Below, piece after piece: positions 38,871-51,479 of a DNA stretch of 64,000 bases. Within the stretch, counting starts at the first letter, position 1. The number at the start of each line of letters is the position of its first letter. Origin of the DNA: Ptiloglossa arizonensis. Its lineage: Eukaryota; Arthropoda; Insecta; Hymenoptera; Colletidae. Location of the stretch: assembly GCF_051014685.1 (NCBI RefSeq), contig NC_135058.1:14262811-14326810 (forward strand). The letters run 5' to 3'. Made by a program: the position numbers and the translations under genes. The notes beneath the pieces were generated by a model. It saw only the letters and a program-made list of their open reading frames with translations, was not told the origin of the DNA and did no database searches.

Positions 38871-39653
38871 TTCTTTCTTTTTCTTTTTTTTTCTCTCTCT
38901 CTTCACTACTTTTCCGAAACGCCCCGTTTTTCCTTTCCGTTTTTCCACGGCGAACGGGCCGACGATTCGGCGCTTGTTTCGTTCCCGAATTGTATCCGTG
39001 AATGCTGTACACTGACGGTTGAATAGAGCTGTCGAGTCGAGGGTTGGATCGAGGGGTGAGCCTAGAACGGAGCTGGAAAGACTATAATAAAGGAATTAAA
39101 TTCGAGGTGGAAAATTTTGATCGTGACTTTTTCGAGCAGCCCGGTGAGAATGAAAAGGAAAGCAACTTTCTCAGGGTTTCATGGATCTCCTGATATTGAA
39201 AAATATTCAGTACCAACCGAGTGAAAAAGAAAGATTTCTAATTTTCACAGAAGATTGTTTTTCAATCGTGTTGACTCCATTCGTTTCAAATTCATAGAAC
39301 ACCCTTTCCCCTCTGTATCCCGAATCCTTCCAGTATCATATCCGAACGTACAACAATAAAAATATCATTCGAAGGTCAAAGAAATACACAATTCCAGCTC
39401 GAAAGAAAAGTGAAAATCTCACCCCTGTCGATGAATAATATAAATCATAACCAATTTTTATTACATGGGTTGAAAAATGTGTATTCCAACACTCGAGAGA
39501 GAAACGAAATTGTTTTTTCAGTAAATAACTTACAAATTACATTCGTTTCGTTCGTCGACCCCCATTTGTGTCACACTTGACCCTATTTCTGCTCTTGTTT
39601 CGATATATGTGCATCGAAGGGGGTAATGATCGTTGTTTCGTTTTCTGTTACAG

Positions 39654-39934
39654 ACTTCCCCCACCCCAGCAGCAGGTGACAGTCGGGTCTTTGGGCGGTG
39701 GTTTAGGGGCGGGCGCTGGAAATGGTGGGACAGGCACGGTGGGTGCTCAAGGTCAAGCCATGGTAATGCCAGGATTTCCACTTCGTGCAGCAGCGGTACC
39801 GCATTACTCGCCGTATTCGCCGTCACGTTTTCACATCGACAAACGTTGCCAGCACAGATGTTCCTGGAAATGTTTCTCGATCGCTCTGATCCTCCTGGCT
39901 GTTGCGCTGACAGCGATGCTGGCTTACTTCGCCA
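39654..39934 (+). CDS. Ten-m: Teneurin exon A: cytoplasmic tail end, juxtamembrane segment and transmembrane helix
   Basis: This exon encodes about 93 residues of a teneurin, a type II transmembrane adhesion receptor that acts in axon guidance, synaptic partner matching and muscle attachment. It opens with LPPPQQQ and a Gly-rich low-complexity stretch, continues with a Pro/Tyr/Ser segment ([10 protein letters not shown]), then a basic Cys-containing juxtamembrane part ([12 protein letters not shown]) and an uncharged helix of about 20 residues ending MLAYFA. Positive charge on the N-terminal side fits the N-in topology of teneurins, and the clustered cysteines could be lipid-modified (inference). 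The acceptor is a pyrimidine-rich tract ending TTACAG at 39648-39653, and the donor is a consensus GTAAGT at 39935-39940. The exon starts with the last base of a split codon and ends with the first base of another. Without splicing, the frame stops two codons past the donor. I favour Ten-m over Ten-a from the overall look of the juxtamembrane and helix sequence, less surely than the family call. Confidence 0.93.
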
Positions 39935-42900
39935 GTAAGTAAACGTCAACGTAATGCAGACTCTTAATACACCTTGTGAAAAAAAGGAGGGGGGTGAAAA
40001 GAAAGCACCACCACCGTTCTGGAAAACTTCGCTTTTTCTTTTGTACGGGGTTGCACTACCCCGGTTCGGTAAACGAGTAATTTCGTTTTGTTTCGTTTAC
40101 AATACGAATTCAGCTCGGCTTAATTCGGGTCTAAACGGGTCTGCAATTAAACGGTGTAAATTAAATAACTTCAAGAACGTGGAAACGACATTCTTGCTTA
40201 CTTTGTTAGGCGCGATGATTGTTGAAACCGGAACTGTTACCGGTCGTACAAAAGTTACCGGAGAGACTGTCGCAATTATTTTTAATCGAAGCTCAACGCG
40301 AGAGAAGAATTGCATCGTGGAAAAATACGCGACACGCGATATAACGAGGTATTAGAAATACGTTTCGGAGTACGAAATTGATTCGCGAATTGGGTCGAGG
40401 ATTAAGGCCACTGGGTTGTACATCGACTGATTATTTCGCATTCGATATTATTCGCTATTAAATTCTTATCGTTTTTTTTTTTTTTTTGATTTTTAATTGT
40501 CGGTATTGTTGGTTCGAAAGAAATATTTTGAAAGTAATGGTGTACCAAGCTGTCAGAATGCACGATCCTTTTTTTTAAACACACTTTATCGTTTATGTAA
40601 ATAAGGTGCAGTTTTCAACATAAACTTTCAATATAAATTCAACTTTCAATATAGATAAAAGATTCTTAGTTGAGAAGGGGGATGCGTGTAAAACGAAAGA
40701 TATCTCTTTCACCGTTGCGTTTACAGCAACAATGTACGTATTAAAAGTTGTTGTAATTTAAATTTGGAAACTTTTCCGTTCTGTGCAAATTTTCGATAGA
40801 ATCTCTAATAACCGAGATATCGATCAAAAGTTACCCGCGTTCAACCCTCCCGGTCTGAATGCTCAGCACGTGTTGCGTGTAGAAATATAATAGTCGCGTT
40901 TATCGACCATGCTCGCTGAACGACTACAGCCTTTCACCGCACAGATTGCACCTACCAAAACGGATTAATTCGTGTCTCGAAAAAATAGAACCGAAAACGT
41001 ACAACATACTTTTTAATTAACGACAAGTTCGCTGTTAAAATAATAAATCTATCTAAAATTACACATTCTGTACACATTCGTTATATTATTGACCGTTATC
41101 GAATTTTTCACTGAACAAACTTCCACTATTGGTACAACTCTCTACGTATTCGATACATGAATTGACTTAGTTCGTCCCGTCTAAAAAAAACAGAAGAAAA
41201 AAAACTTTCGTACACATCGTTAACGTTATCACGTGTCAATTCGTAAGATATCGAGCAGTTCCGTTCAACGTGGACATATTTTCGTATTTTGAGCGCAAAC
41301 AACGTTCATTTTCCGTTCTATCGGACCCGTGACCCAAATTTTTCGTCGTTACGTTTACGAAGAAATAAACTATGCTTCCCGATAGCTGCTAACATTCGGT
41401 TGTTCGGTGATCGCGATAAGTCGTGAACAGGGTTACAAAAACAATCGCGAGCGTGCGTGAAAACGAGCCGGAACGTTTTCGAAATATCGCGTCCAGCCGA
41501 GAATCGAAATACAGTTAATTCATCTATTATGTATGAGTGGTTTCGTCGAAGCCCGGTTCTCAATGAACAGCTCTTATTTACCCACGCCGTTGTACCGTAA
41601 TTTATCGTTACTCGGGGCCCCGGGAAATCCTTCTACCCGTTAATCTGCAATTTACGGTACAATAACTCATTATTAACTTGCAGATTCGGTTAGGCGGTTG
41701 CGATTCTCGTTGCGGCCGTCGAAATTCACCGGAACTTTGATTTGCCTAACTTGCGCTATAGTATATCTATCTACAAATAGAAGCCTCGGGCAGTGTTATC
41801 GCATTAATTTGTTCGGTGGATTTTGTAATACCAAATCGTATCGTGCTTGACCAATCGGGCGAATAAAACTTACCCTCTACCCTGAATCCAGTTACGGTGG
41901 CGCCTCGGTTAATGTCCGGGTTCAAGTACACGAGGTATCGCCACCGATCGAACTTCAAAGCGATACTACCCGCGTATCGGTGCGGCGGTTACCGGTGCAA
42001 ATTGAAACGTCTTTTGTTCTCCATTGTATCTTCGCAAGAGTATCGTCAACGGGTCGGTGAGGTTCTCCCGTTGAAAATAAATCGAAACGCGACCTTACAC
42101 CGATCGTTTTTAATAATACGTGATTTAACACGAATGACAAAGATGTAATCAAAAGTATAGAAGATTTTAACTTCTTAGAGTTAATCGCTACCATCTTGGA
42201 GACTCGAGATTTCGCTACTCATTTTTCCCGTGTCTACTTCGCGTTCGATTCAAAGAGGACTCGAACTCTATTATCGCGAGGAAAGGAAGAGGAAACGTAA
42301 TTTTACCAATACAGCCTGCACTTCACCGGTACGGTAGCAACGTTGAGACCCCGTTCGAGGTTAATGCCCATCGCGGAATAGAGGGATCTTTCTCGAATCG
42401 ACCTTGTAAGCCCCGAAGATCCAAAATTTATTGCCAGTAAAACCTCTCCTCCGAATCGTCCGTGTGTTTCAACGTCGCAGCTAGGCTGCCAGACATCTTA
42501 TTAACGAACAGAGGCTCGGTATCGATTCGCGCGAGCGTGCTAGCTCACCCTTTCCGCGTACGTCGCGTCGCGTCTCTGGCTCTCGTGGGTCCTCGTGTCT
42601 TTTTGGCCGCTAAATCGCATTAATTTTTCAACGTGTTTAACCACGTGGAATTGCATTTCTTTTGTGCGACGTGAACGCTCCAAAACGAGGAACCGCCTGT
42701 GCATCGTCATTGTTAAAAGCGATGTTAATCTCGAAGATTACCTTTTTCATTGTAAAACGATTTAAGAAGTATCCGTCGTTGTAACGTTTCCCAACAGTGT
42801 TTCTCACCGTGTTCTAAAACCAGGATCGCCCGATGATCAATATGCGGAACACGGGTAGCGAATTTGTCGTCGGTACTGACCCTTTGAAGAGAACAACGAA

Positions 42901-43019
42901 TGGAATACAATGGGATAACTCCGTGAAAACGTGGCAGGAAAACAGAAAAAAAAAAAATAGGAAACTTTATGTATTCTTAGAAACGACGCTCCGGTCGAAG
43001 GAACCGAGGAAAAACTTAT

Positions 43020-43540
43020 TTAGGCTACTTGTACTCAACATGACTACAATACGCGAAGCATGGGTAGAGAATTTTTACCTAGAAGTTTTCATAGGTTTTT
43101 TCAAACGTTTCTCGAGTCGAAGAAACGCAGATAGATGTGGGGCTGACTCTGATCAAGATTCCGGGGAAGAAATTTTATCAATAACCGAGGTATTACTGTA
43201 AATTTTTCGCAACACCATCGAACAACAATATTTTCACCTTCAACGTGACTACAATATTCGAAGCATGAGTAGAGAATTTTTCTCAGAAGTTTTCATAGAT
43301 GTATGTACTTGGAACCGAGAAAAATCCTATTTAGTCTACTTGTACTCAACATGACTACAATACAGGAAGCATGGGTAGAGAATCTTTACTCAGAAGTTTT
43401 CATAGATTTTCACAAATGTTCCTCAAGTCGAAGAAACCCAGATAGCTGCAGTGGTGACTCTGATCAAGATTCCGGGGAAGAAATTTTATCATTAACCGAG
43501 GTATCACCGTAAATGTTTCGCAACACCGTCGAAGTGCTTC
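43020..43540 (+). repeat. Duplicated ~200 bp segment, 310 bp apart, with a partial copy between
   Basis: CAACATGACTACAATAC starts at 43036 and 43346, and a partial copy (CAACGTGACTACAATATTCG) starts at about 43240. Both full copies keep an open frame for about 54 codons containing DSDQDSGEEILS. The two copies differ at about 16 codons, and about 14 of those change the amino acid, so the frame is not under purifying selection. I therefore annotate it as a repeat and not as a gene. Confidence 0.85.
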
Positions 43541-45999
43541 CTCACCATCGAACAGCAATATTTTCACCTCCCCTAAACCGGATGGAGCCAACCGTGGCTA
43601 AATGAACCGTTGCGCTAGTAATGTTACGACGTAGTCTACGCTTCCTATCCAAGATCCGGACTTCCGTCGTTAAACGGTATTTAATTTGGCGGTGCACAGC
43701 CCGCGGGAGCATCTATGTCAACCGAGTGGGTCCCCTTCCTGGTGTTTACCCTCGCTCTCCGGCTTAGGTGCGCGTCCTCGTCGCTGGATATTTCGCGGGT
43801 CGACGATTTTCACTGGAATTTCACATCGGAGGAAAAAAAAAAAGAAGGGGGAGGTGGTACGCGAGCTGCGGTCTTATCGTCGTCGCTCGTATTTCGTGGC
43901 TCGACGGTTTTGATGAAAATTTGATGTCGATGGGAAAAGAGAAGAGGAGACGCGCGGTCGTTAGGCGGAACTTGATGGTTTTCAATGAAATTCAGTCTTC
44001 AGAGGGAAAGGTGTAACTCACTTTCAGTGGGGCATGGGGTGTTGGAAAAAACATGGTTGCAAACTTTTAGGATTCCATAGGAGTGGGTTACGTGATCTAG
44101 GTTAGGGGGATAAAATCGATCATCCTGGAAATTCATCCGGACACTACCACCGCTGTACAAGCACAGTTAGATCTGTTTATGGAACGTTTCGTTACAAATT
44201 AGAGTCTTGGACAGTCGAAAATAAGAATATTATGAGCGAAGAACTAAAGTAAGAAAATGTACACGAGAAACTAAACTCGTAGTTAAATTCTTCGAAGAAT
44301 TTAACTCGATGAAATCTTACCTATTTTCTAGTTTCTTATAACCGGGTAACACTGTACTTGAATTCTTGCTACGCACCCGATCCCAACCGTTAACAAGTAT
44401 TGGTATTTTGATAGATAAATATTATAGATTACGTAAACGAAACGAAATATACTTGTTCTTCGCGGATAGAAGTAAATCTCCATGGTGGTCGATAAGAAGA
44501 AAACAAAAATCTCTGTAATCGGTCTTCGAGGTACTATTCATTGATTTTTCAACGAGCAAACAGTCGTCGAATATTTTGATATTTTAAAGGAGTTTCGCGC
44601 GCGCGTGACTGGAATTTACCTCGAGCGTCTAGACAGCGAAACGGTTAACCATTCCACGGGGTCGAAAAAGACACGAGCGGAGAGTTCAAAGAGTACGGGG
44701 GCAAAGTAGGAAGATTCCCCGAGACTGGCTTAGCCTGTCTCGTGACACGAAAATTGCATCTCTGCGCGAGGTACGAGTCGCAAAACCGAGCCAGGGACCG
44801 ATTAGAGAAATTAACGCTCCCTCGTTATCAGCGTGAAACAGTAGCCTCGAGGGCGCTGGACGGCGTAGTGGGGCGGGGGGCAAGGGGAGGTGGGACGGAG
44901 CTTGAAATTGTGTCTTTGCATTCAGCCAGAGTCGACAAATCCCCGAACCCGAACGGCGGTCAAGGTCTCCGACGCAGTAGCATTACGGTTTATCTTTCGA
45001 AGGCGGAGGGAATAAAGGGGATTTGACGGAAAAGAAGGGTGCCCCGTGGACCGGGGGTGGGTCACGTTGTCCTGCGAATATGTATACTGGGTGGTCCTTG
45101 TAATCGGTGTATTCTTCCACGAAAATTCCGAAATGAAACTTTTGTTTCTTTTTTTTTTTTCGTAGAAAATAAGGAAATTTTTCCCCGGGAAAAACTAGAC
45201 AGTACATTTCGACGATCCCTAACTTTTGTGTATAATTTTGTTTCTATTATAGAAATATTACACCTAGGTGTAATACGTCTGAATAATTTACACTCGATCT
45301 TTCATCGTGTACGTTTCCACGATTTCTCATCCGTTCAAACGACACGTGTCAAGTTCCAGGTTAGTCGGTTTGACGTTTGAAAAGTGGCGCGAAATTCAAA
45401 TCGGCCGGCGACGATTGGGACATCCTGTGTATGCTTCACTTTCAGAATTATAATCACACGTGACGTTCTCTTGTGCTCTTCGGGCAGCCTGAGAAACTTC
45501 TAACATCCTTTAAGATACCCTTAAAAAGGAAACAAAGTCGATCTCATCGTTTCCACCTAAGGAATCCTTGGTCCAATATCGCTACCCCTGTGGGTACAAA
45601 TCTGTTCAATTTCGACGGACCTTTCGATCTCAAATTACCCACCGAGTGTATTCTACGGAGAAGGAAAGATCTCTCCCGGCAAATATACTCCATCGGATCA
45701 TTTCTGTCGAGCTTCGGTAAGATCCGCTTCCCAAGCAAAGATTAATCGAGCCTGTCCCGGTTCTCTTTGCTCGCGGTGCCACGTTCTTTTCAACCATTGG
45801 ACCGAGATCCTTCGATACGTCGTATTCGTAGAATTCGATTCGGGTTCGATAGCCTCGGGAACGAATTAACCGCTCGGTGACCACAACTGCGTACCTTCAC
45901 GAACGAACGCGCCGTTCGGTCACTTTATAAGAATCACCCTGTATACGTAACATTCTCGACCCTACCTCGCCGAACTGTCCCTCGAATCCAGGGTCTGCA

Positions 46000-46670
46000 T
46001 TCTTCTTCCTCTACTCCCGCCCCCTGTACCCCCTCCCACTCACCGCGCCACTCTTCTGCGTCTGAAAAGCGGAAGGAAGAAAAGAGGAGGAGATTGCAAA
46101 GCCGGATCGGCCTCGGGGAGACCTCGCCAGCTGTTATTTCTGCATTCCGGTAAATCGAGTCGGGAATCCAATCTGCCTGTTTGCTACTGCATCCAAACTA
46201 CCCTCTTCCACACCCACGCCCCCCCCCCCCACCCCCTCCCCTCCTCCACTCCAGTTGCCTCTCTGCGTCTGTACCCCTCCGTCGTCGATTCAGGCCCGTG
46301 TTCACGATGATCGACGTCGCCTCACGGAAAAACCCTATTCGCCGCCGATTTTCCAACGGACGGGGATTTCCCCTGCACGCGAACCGTCGTTGCTTTTCGG
46401 TAATTTGATTTATGCGAACGCTCGGACCCGCGCGTCCACCGCTCGAAATCTTTTCCGGATTCCAGATACCAGATTCCAGCTTGGTCTCCGGGGGTGTGTT
46501 CGTTCCGCCTCCTCCTCCTCCTCCCCCTCCTCTCGATGTAATTTCCGTGTGCGAGAGCAACAAAAGGCTCCTCCCCCCTCACTCCCCTCCAGCCTGCATC
46601 GATCCTACCGAACACGTTCCCTCTACCCACACACGCCGGAGGTTTCTCTTTTTTTTTTCTTTTTTTTTTT
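46000..46670. other. GC-rich, C/T-skewed island in the 22 kb intron
   Basis: The stretch holds poly-C (46219-46229), (CCT)n (46508-46530), poly-T (46650-46672) and high CpG. Its many overlapping ORFs are Pro/Ser- or Gly/Arg-rich artefacts of the repeats. A regulatory role is possible but there is no specific motif to support it. Confidence 0.35.
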
Positions 46671-47990
46671 TTGCTGTTCAACTCCTTTATCGCGCGGAGT
46701 TCGCGGTATTATACACGCGAAATAAACATTCGTTTACCCGCGAGGGACCGGGCAACGGTGGATAAAATGCGCCGAAATGCGAGCCGGGTGAAACCTAACC
46801 TCGAAAATCGACGCGAGAACGCGCGGACGTAAATATTAACATTGGAAAAACAATTGGAAATTGAGAACCAATCTCTCGACTTTTTTCAAAGGGTATTCTT
46901 TAATCTTGACACTGATTGGGGCAGTGGTTTTCGTAAGGAGAAGATTCTCAACGATTTTAACTAAATCTGGCATGTTTCTAGATCCACGTGTATAAGTGGT
47001 TATGAAAAAATAAATGTAAACTTTGTAAAAATCGCTCAGTTCTATATACTTAAGTACTAGAACGTCTCTAATCAATTATAGCGTACAAACATCTCGTGTT
47101 AGAATGTTTTTTTCGTAAAGAAACGTAAACATAACATTTACTTTTTCACAACTGACCAATTATCTACAGCTACAATTCCAGTTACAATTTTTATACACTT
47201 GGATCTACAAGCCTGTCAAATTTTATCAAAATAGGTGAGGGTCAGTACCAAACTCTTGTCAGAATATATTATTAACGATTAAGGTTAATAACGTACATTA
47301 TGTATATAACGTATATAATATATAATGTATTAATAATATATAGTAATATATCTTTCGGGTATAACGTAGAATTTTATTGCAACCAAGATGGTAGACTGTC
47401 GACCAGAGCGTGGATGCAAACACCGGTCGACCATCTCGCTACGAGCAGTAACTTCTAACAAAATGGCGACACGTAGGAGCAGAGTACTCGAAACTTGGGC
47501 GTAACGTGGATCGGAATAGATAAATTTTCACCGGTGGTTTTAAATATCGCCCTCGTTATTCGTTCGTGTACGTAACTATTTGTCGACGGAGCTCAGCATC
47601 GGTCGAACGGCCGCCATTAATAATCGCGGATAGATTTTCGCGCCACGCGCGGTTCTTCCCACGGGTTTCCTACGGGAGGGAGGCGATTCGCGACATTCTG
47701 GAAACGCGGTTTCCGTTGGAACGTATGGCCGGCCATTTCCGCCATTTTTCTACCGTCGAACGCGCGTGTTTCGTTTCCACCTCCTCGCGGGGAAGTTATC
47801 GTTGTGGTAATGTGTGTACCCCATGAGACAAGAGGGTGATGGTAGGGGGGAACGTAAATTGTTTCTCAACGCCGAAGACGCGAGTTGATAACTTATGTGG
47901 GTCGCGGAGATTGTAAAATTTAAAAATGGCACGTCCAACTCGCTTGTCCAGTTTCACCTGTGTTGGAAGTAAAGGTTGCTTTCTGGAGAG

Positions 47991-48022
47991 AGGTTAGGTG
48001 CAGGTTAGGTTCGACCTAACCT
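47991..48022. repeat. AGGTTAGGT motif, two direct and one inverted copy in 32 bp
   Basis: AGGTTAGGT lies at 47991-47999 and 48002-48010, and its complement ACCTAACCT at 48014-48022 after a 3 bp spacer. The last two form a perfect 9 bp inverted repeat. The word resembles the insect TTAGG telomere unit and also recurs singly at other places in the window (for example near 23112, 46790 and 60663). Confidence 0.85.
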
Positions 48023-49053
48023 CCAAATGGCTTTGTAGAATCTTTTCTTCTCGAATATGTATTTCAACGTTTCGTTGTATTTGAAAGTTATGGTCAAAGA
48101 ATTTAAACCCTCGTGTTTTAACATTTTAGATTAAAATTGCTCGTTTCTAGCGCTCGATGACATTTCTTTTTGCTATGCATTTATCCACGTACGAGGTCAC
48201 GACGCCATTTGAGAGTAAACTTTTTCAGGGATACTGTCTCGTACGTGCAGGTTTTATTTTTTCATTAGTTTAAACGTTCTGTCGCGAAACCACCATAATT
48301 GTGGTTTTCAATGATATCGTACAGTCGCATAATTAAAAAAAGAATCGATAAATGGAGTAGATAAAGTTCGATTGGAAAAGGAATCTCGTCTTTGATTTGC
48401 AAAGTCGACACTCGTTTCTATTCTAACCTGATTCCACTTCACTATCAGTTATTTATATATCGAAAAGCAATTTCCAACAAGTGGAAACAACAGATTGAAT
48501 ACACGCGCGTCAATACTACGGTAAGTGAAACGTAATTGAAGTCCTCTAGGAAAACCAGAATGAAACGTAACTTCCTCGCGCCGCTAATAGAGGGCAGATG
48601 CTCACGGCAGCTGCGGCGAATGAATTATTGCGCGCCAATTTCAAGTTTAACTCATAACGCTCTCGTGTAAATTCTCGTTTCTATCGCTGCCAAGCCTCGA
48701 TACCTTGTAATCGACATTTGATACTTTATTTACTCGTACTAAAGTAAAAAATCTTGTATTTCGTCGATCCTTTCGTTATATTTTCCACTCAATTTTCTAT
48801 AAATTACGAGAGAAAATTGTTTATCGAAGATGTCACAGAATTCGAAATCAAAATTAACTGTAGCAGCCACGAAAAGAAAAAATTACACGATACGAAGATG
48901 CAATAGCGAACGATACTTCGAAGCATCTCGAACGATACTTCGTATTTCCGGGAGACTCGTTTCGTTGAAGACTTCTAGCACTTTCGTTAATTTGATTCAA
49001 ATTTAAGTACGTATTCGCAAACAACTCGCATTATACGCGACTTTTTCCTCTTG

Positions 49054-49073
49054 TTTTTTTTTTTTTTTTTTTT
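49054..49073. repeat. Poly-T run
   Basis: A run of about 20 T residues in AT-rich sequence. Confidence 0.95.
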
Positions 49074-49404
49074 CTCATCGAAATAGTAACATGCAACGAA
49101 GCCTTCGCTCTGTACGCATTTCCATTTAATAAATTAGAGAGGAGATATCCCTCCTGTCGTCCCATCTGAGACGGTTGGAAATTAAATCGTATCTATCGTG
49201 CAATTTCTCCGCTGGCATGTGATAAAAACGCGACTCGTTGATATTTCCGACGATATCGACGCAAGAAGAAGCTTGTATCCGTTTTACACGGATCATCGTG
49301 CATTTCCATTATTATCGACAGTGTAATCTAGATTCTCTCGCGACAAAATAATCGTACCCGAGCGCGAACAAACGACAGCACTTGGCAAGATTTTCAATGG
49401 CCGT

Positions 49405-49434
49405 GGGAGGAGGAGGAGGTGGAGGAGGAGGAGG
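49405..49434. repeat. (GGA)n repeat
   Basis: About ten GGA units with one GGT. The complement yields a Pro-repeat ORF that is not a gene. Confidence 0.93.
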
Positions 49435-50339
49435 TCCCCGTCCTTTCGCCGGATAGGAAGGAAACGATAGACCGATCGATAGTAAACATTTCATTATAAC
49501 ACGAGGAAAGAAAGCGGAAGTATAACCGGGGAGTGGGAGGGCGGATAATCCTCCGATAATCCGGGAATCATTCTCGGGAATGAATCGTTCTATCGATCCG
49601 AGGGAATATAATTGAAAAAGTTGTTCCTTTGCTCTCGTCGAACGAGGCTCTGGCTGTCGTTCCCAGCCGACTTTGCCTTTTCCCTATCTCGAATCAAAGG
49701 GTGAATCAAGGTGCTGAAACAGGCCCGTACAGCCCGTTTCGAACTCCACCGATATTAATGCAAAAACTTTATTATCGTCGATCGTTTCTCGCAGTGCGCG
49801 CACAAATACATTGAAATGTATTTTTCATACAGTGTTCGAACCAATGAACTTTTCTCTACAATAGCGAACTCGTTGATCAAAACTGTACACTATTCCTATT
49901 CGAACTTTGCCTCTATGTCTAATGGTTTTCGAGATGTTCGACCAAATAGGTTTTTCACCCACAAATTTGTAAATTTCGCGTCATTATTAAAGATAGAGAA
50001 AACACTCGTTGAATTTTTGGGGAGAATTTATACAACATTCTAGCCAAGATTGGATTCTGTAGACATTTCTGAACGACTTACATTTCGAGCAGGCCGAGAA
50101 ACAGCAGTCTGCTACCGTGTAGGTACTCGGCTGCTTGTTTGACTTTTTTCTTTTTAATACTTCAGGGTTTTCTTTTTTCGTCGTATATTTCTGCGGACAT
50201 CGATCACCAAATTATGATGCACTTAATCGATTTGAAGCAAGAGACATTTCTAAATTCTAAATTCGCAGCCAATTAGCTCGGTACTACCCGCGTACCGTAG
50301 GTCGCGAGTAATACCGATTACCAGGTCTCACCACGTGGA

Positions 50340-50914
50340 GGTTGCTGCGAGCGGAGACCCGGAGAGAGATAGATGGAATCGAAGTTCCATCGATCTCCCT
50401 CGACGCGCAATACAAACGAAATTACTAAACCGGGAAGATGGAAGGAACCAAAGTTCCTTCGATCTCTTGGTTTAGTTCTGCCAAGCAATTACATTGTGGA
50501 AAAAATGAGGCAAAATTGGGAAAGACGCGACGCGTACCGTGTAGTTGGTCCTACTAGGTCTATCCCGTATCCCCTCGGTGAACCCGATTCAAGAGGAAAC
50601 GAACGACGCCATCCACTCCCCTAGAGGAGTGCCCCGTTTCTCCATCTTTACGACGAGAGGGTCTTATTTTGGAGGCTTTCGCAGGGACCAGCAAATATGC
50701 CTGCTCCTGTGCTCGCAACATGCCCCCTCTGGAAGCGGACACACCGGAGGAGACGGCGATAGACCGTTCGGACCACCTACACGGAGGAACGACGAAGCGA
50801 GCAAAATTAAGCTAAAGATTGGATAATTGCTTGGCAGATCACAGCCTTAAAACTAACTTATTCTAACTGCAGAGATAGAAGGAATCAATGTTCCTTCGAT
50901 CTCTTGGTTTAGTT
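50340..50914 (+). mobile_element. Composite repeat: hairpin leaders and TIR unit 1
   Basis: Three related hairpin leaders occur at about 50367-50393, 50432-50463 and 50872-50902. Each has the form AGAT(G/A)GAAGGAA-loop-TTCCTTCGATCTC, or GATGGAA with its complement. The second leads into a unit bounded by the 14 bp inverted repeat CTGCCAAGCAATTA (50478-50491) and its complement (50824-50837), 360 bp in all. No transposase is present. The interior encodes chance ORFs only. It looks like a non-autonomous DNA element or a tandemly amplified derivative; I do not recognise the family. Confidence 0.65.
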
Positions 50915-51360
50915 CTGCCAAGCAATTACATTATGGAAAAATTAGGCAAAATTGAGGAATACGCGACGCGAACCGTGGAGTTGTTCCTACTAGCTCGGTC
51001 CCGTTTCCCCTCAGTGGGCCCGATTCTCGAGGAAATGCGCGACGCCGTCCACTCCGTGGAGTGCCCCGTTTCTCCCAACTCCGCGTCAGGAGCCACGCAG
51101 AGCGTGGGCCTGACTCACGGAGGATGACGAAGAGAGGGTCTTATGATGGATCAAGGGCTTCCGCAGGGACCGGTGCGAACACCTGCCCCTGTGTTCGCAG
51201 CATATTCTCTCTCAAAGCGAACGCACCAGAAGAGACGGCGATCGACCGTTCGGTTCACCTCCACGGCCGGTCACTTGCTTATGCAACAAGCAGAGGTGGC
51301 CGGACTGAGGAACGAGCAAGCGAGCAAAACTAAGCTAAAGATTGGATAATTGCTCGGCAG
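50915..51360 (+). mobile_element. TIR unit 2 of the composite repeat (446 bp)
   Basis: This is a second copy of the preceding unit, bounded by CTGCCAAGCAATTA (50915-50928) and its complement with one mismatch (51347-51360). The interior matches unit 1 in order (GACGCGACGCG-like start, GTGCCCCGTTTCTCC, GAGAGGGTCTTAT, CGCAGGGACC, AGACGGCGAT, AAGCTAAAGATTGGATAATT), but it carries about 85 bp of extra sequence in two places. Unit 2 ends next to a CCTTAAAATTAATTTATTCT segment that also follows unit 1, so the amplified module is larger than the TIR unit. Confidence 0.68.
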
Positions 51361-51479
51361 ATCACAGATATTCGTACATGGTGGCCTTAAAATTAATTTA
51401 TTCTAAGCTTAACTAAAGATCCCACGATGGATGCGACGAGAAAGTCCTCTTGTGCCTACCTAAGAGTAACATAAAGTCA

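Larger units (their letters stand above)
1..39653 (+). other. Ten-m: Upstream intron of the teneurin gene (partial, ~39.6 kb)
   Basis: No convincing coding exon was found between the window start and the acceptor at 39652-39653, so this stretch is inferred to be one large intron, or intron plus untranslated exons. It contains MITEs, tandem arrays and GC-rich islands, which are listed separately. Stretches where I see nothing specific beyond unique AT-rich sequence are about 300-700, 2700-4140, 5130-5650, 6000-7990, 8175-9700, 13220-14090, 18240-20120, 20260-22740, 22990-24800, 26100-27630, 28900-33000, 34230-35150, 35850-37500 and 38000-38500. The coding exon upstream of exon A must end in phase 2, because exon A starts with the third base of a codon; I did not identify such an exon here. 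An unrecognised short exon remains possible. Confidence 0.6.

Noticed and set aside
42833..43512. Two related ORFs (122 and 69 codons) as a gene pair
   Set aside because: The two copies differ mostly by amino-acid-changing substitutions, which is the pattern of a neutral repeat and not of a maintained protein.
46198..46765. Four overlapping ORFs of 117-156 codons
   Set aside because: All derive from poly-C, CCT and poly-T tracts in a GC-rich island, on both strands.
50373..51349. Several ORFs of 60-93 codons in the composite TIR element
   Set aside because: The two units keep different frames open and no transposase or other domain is visible.
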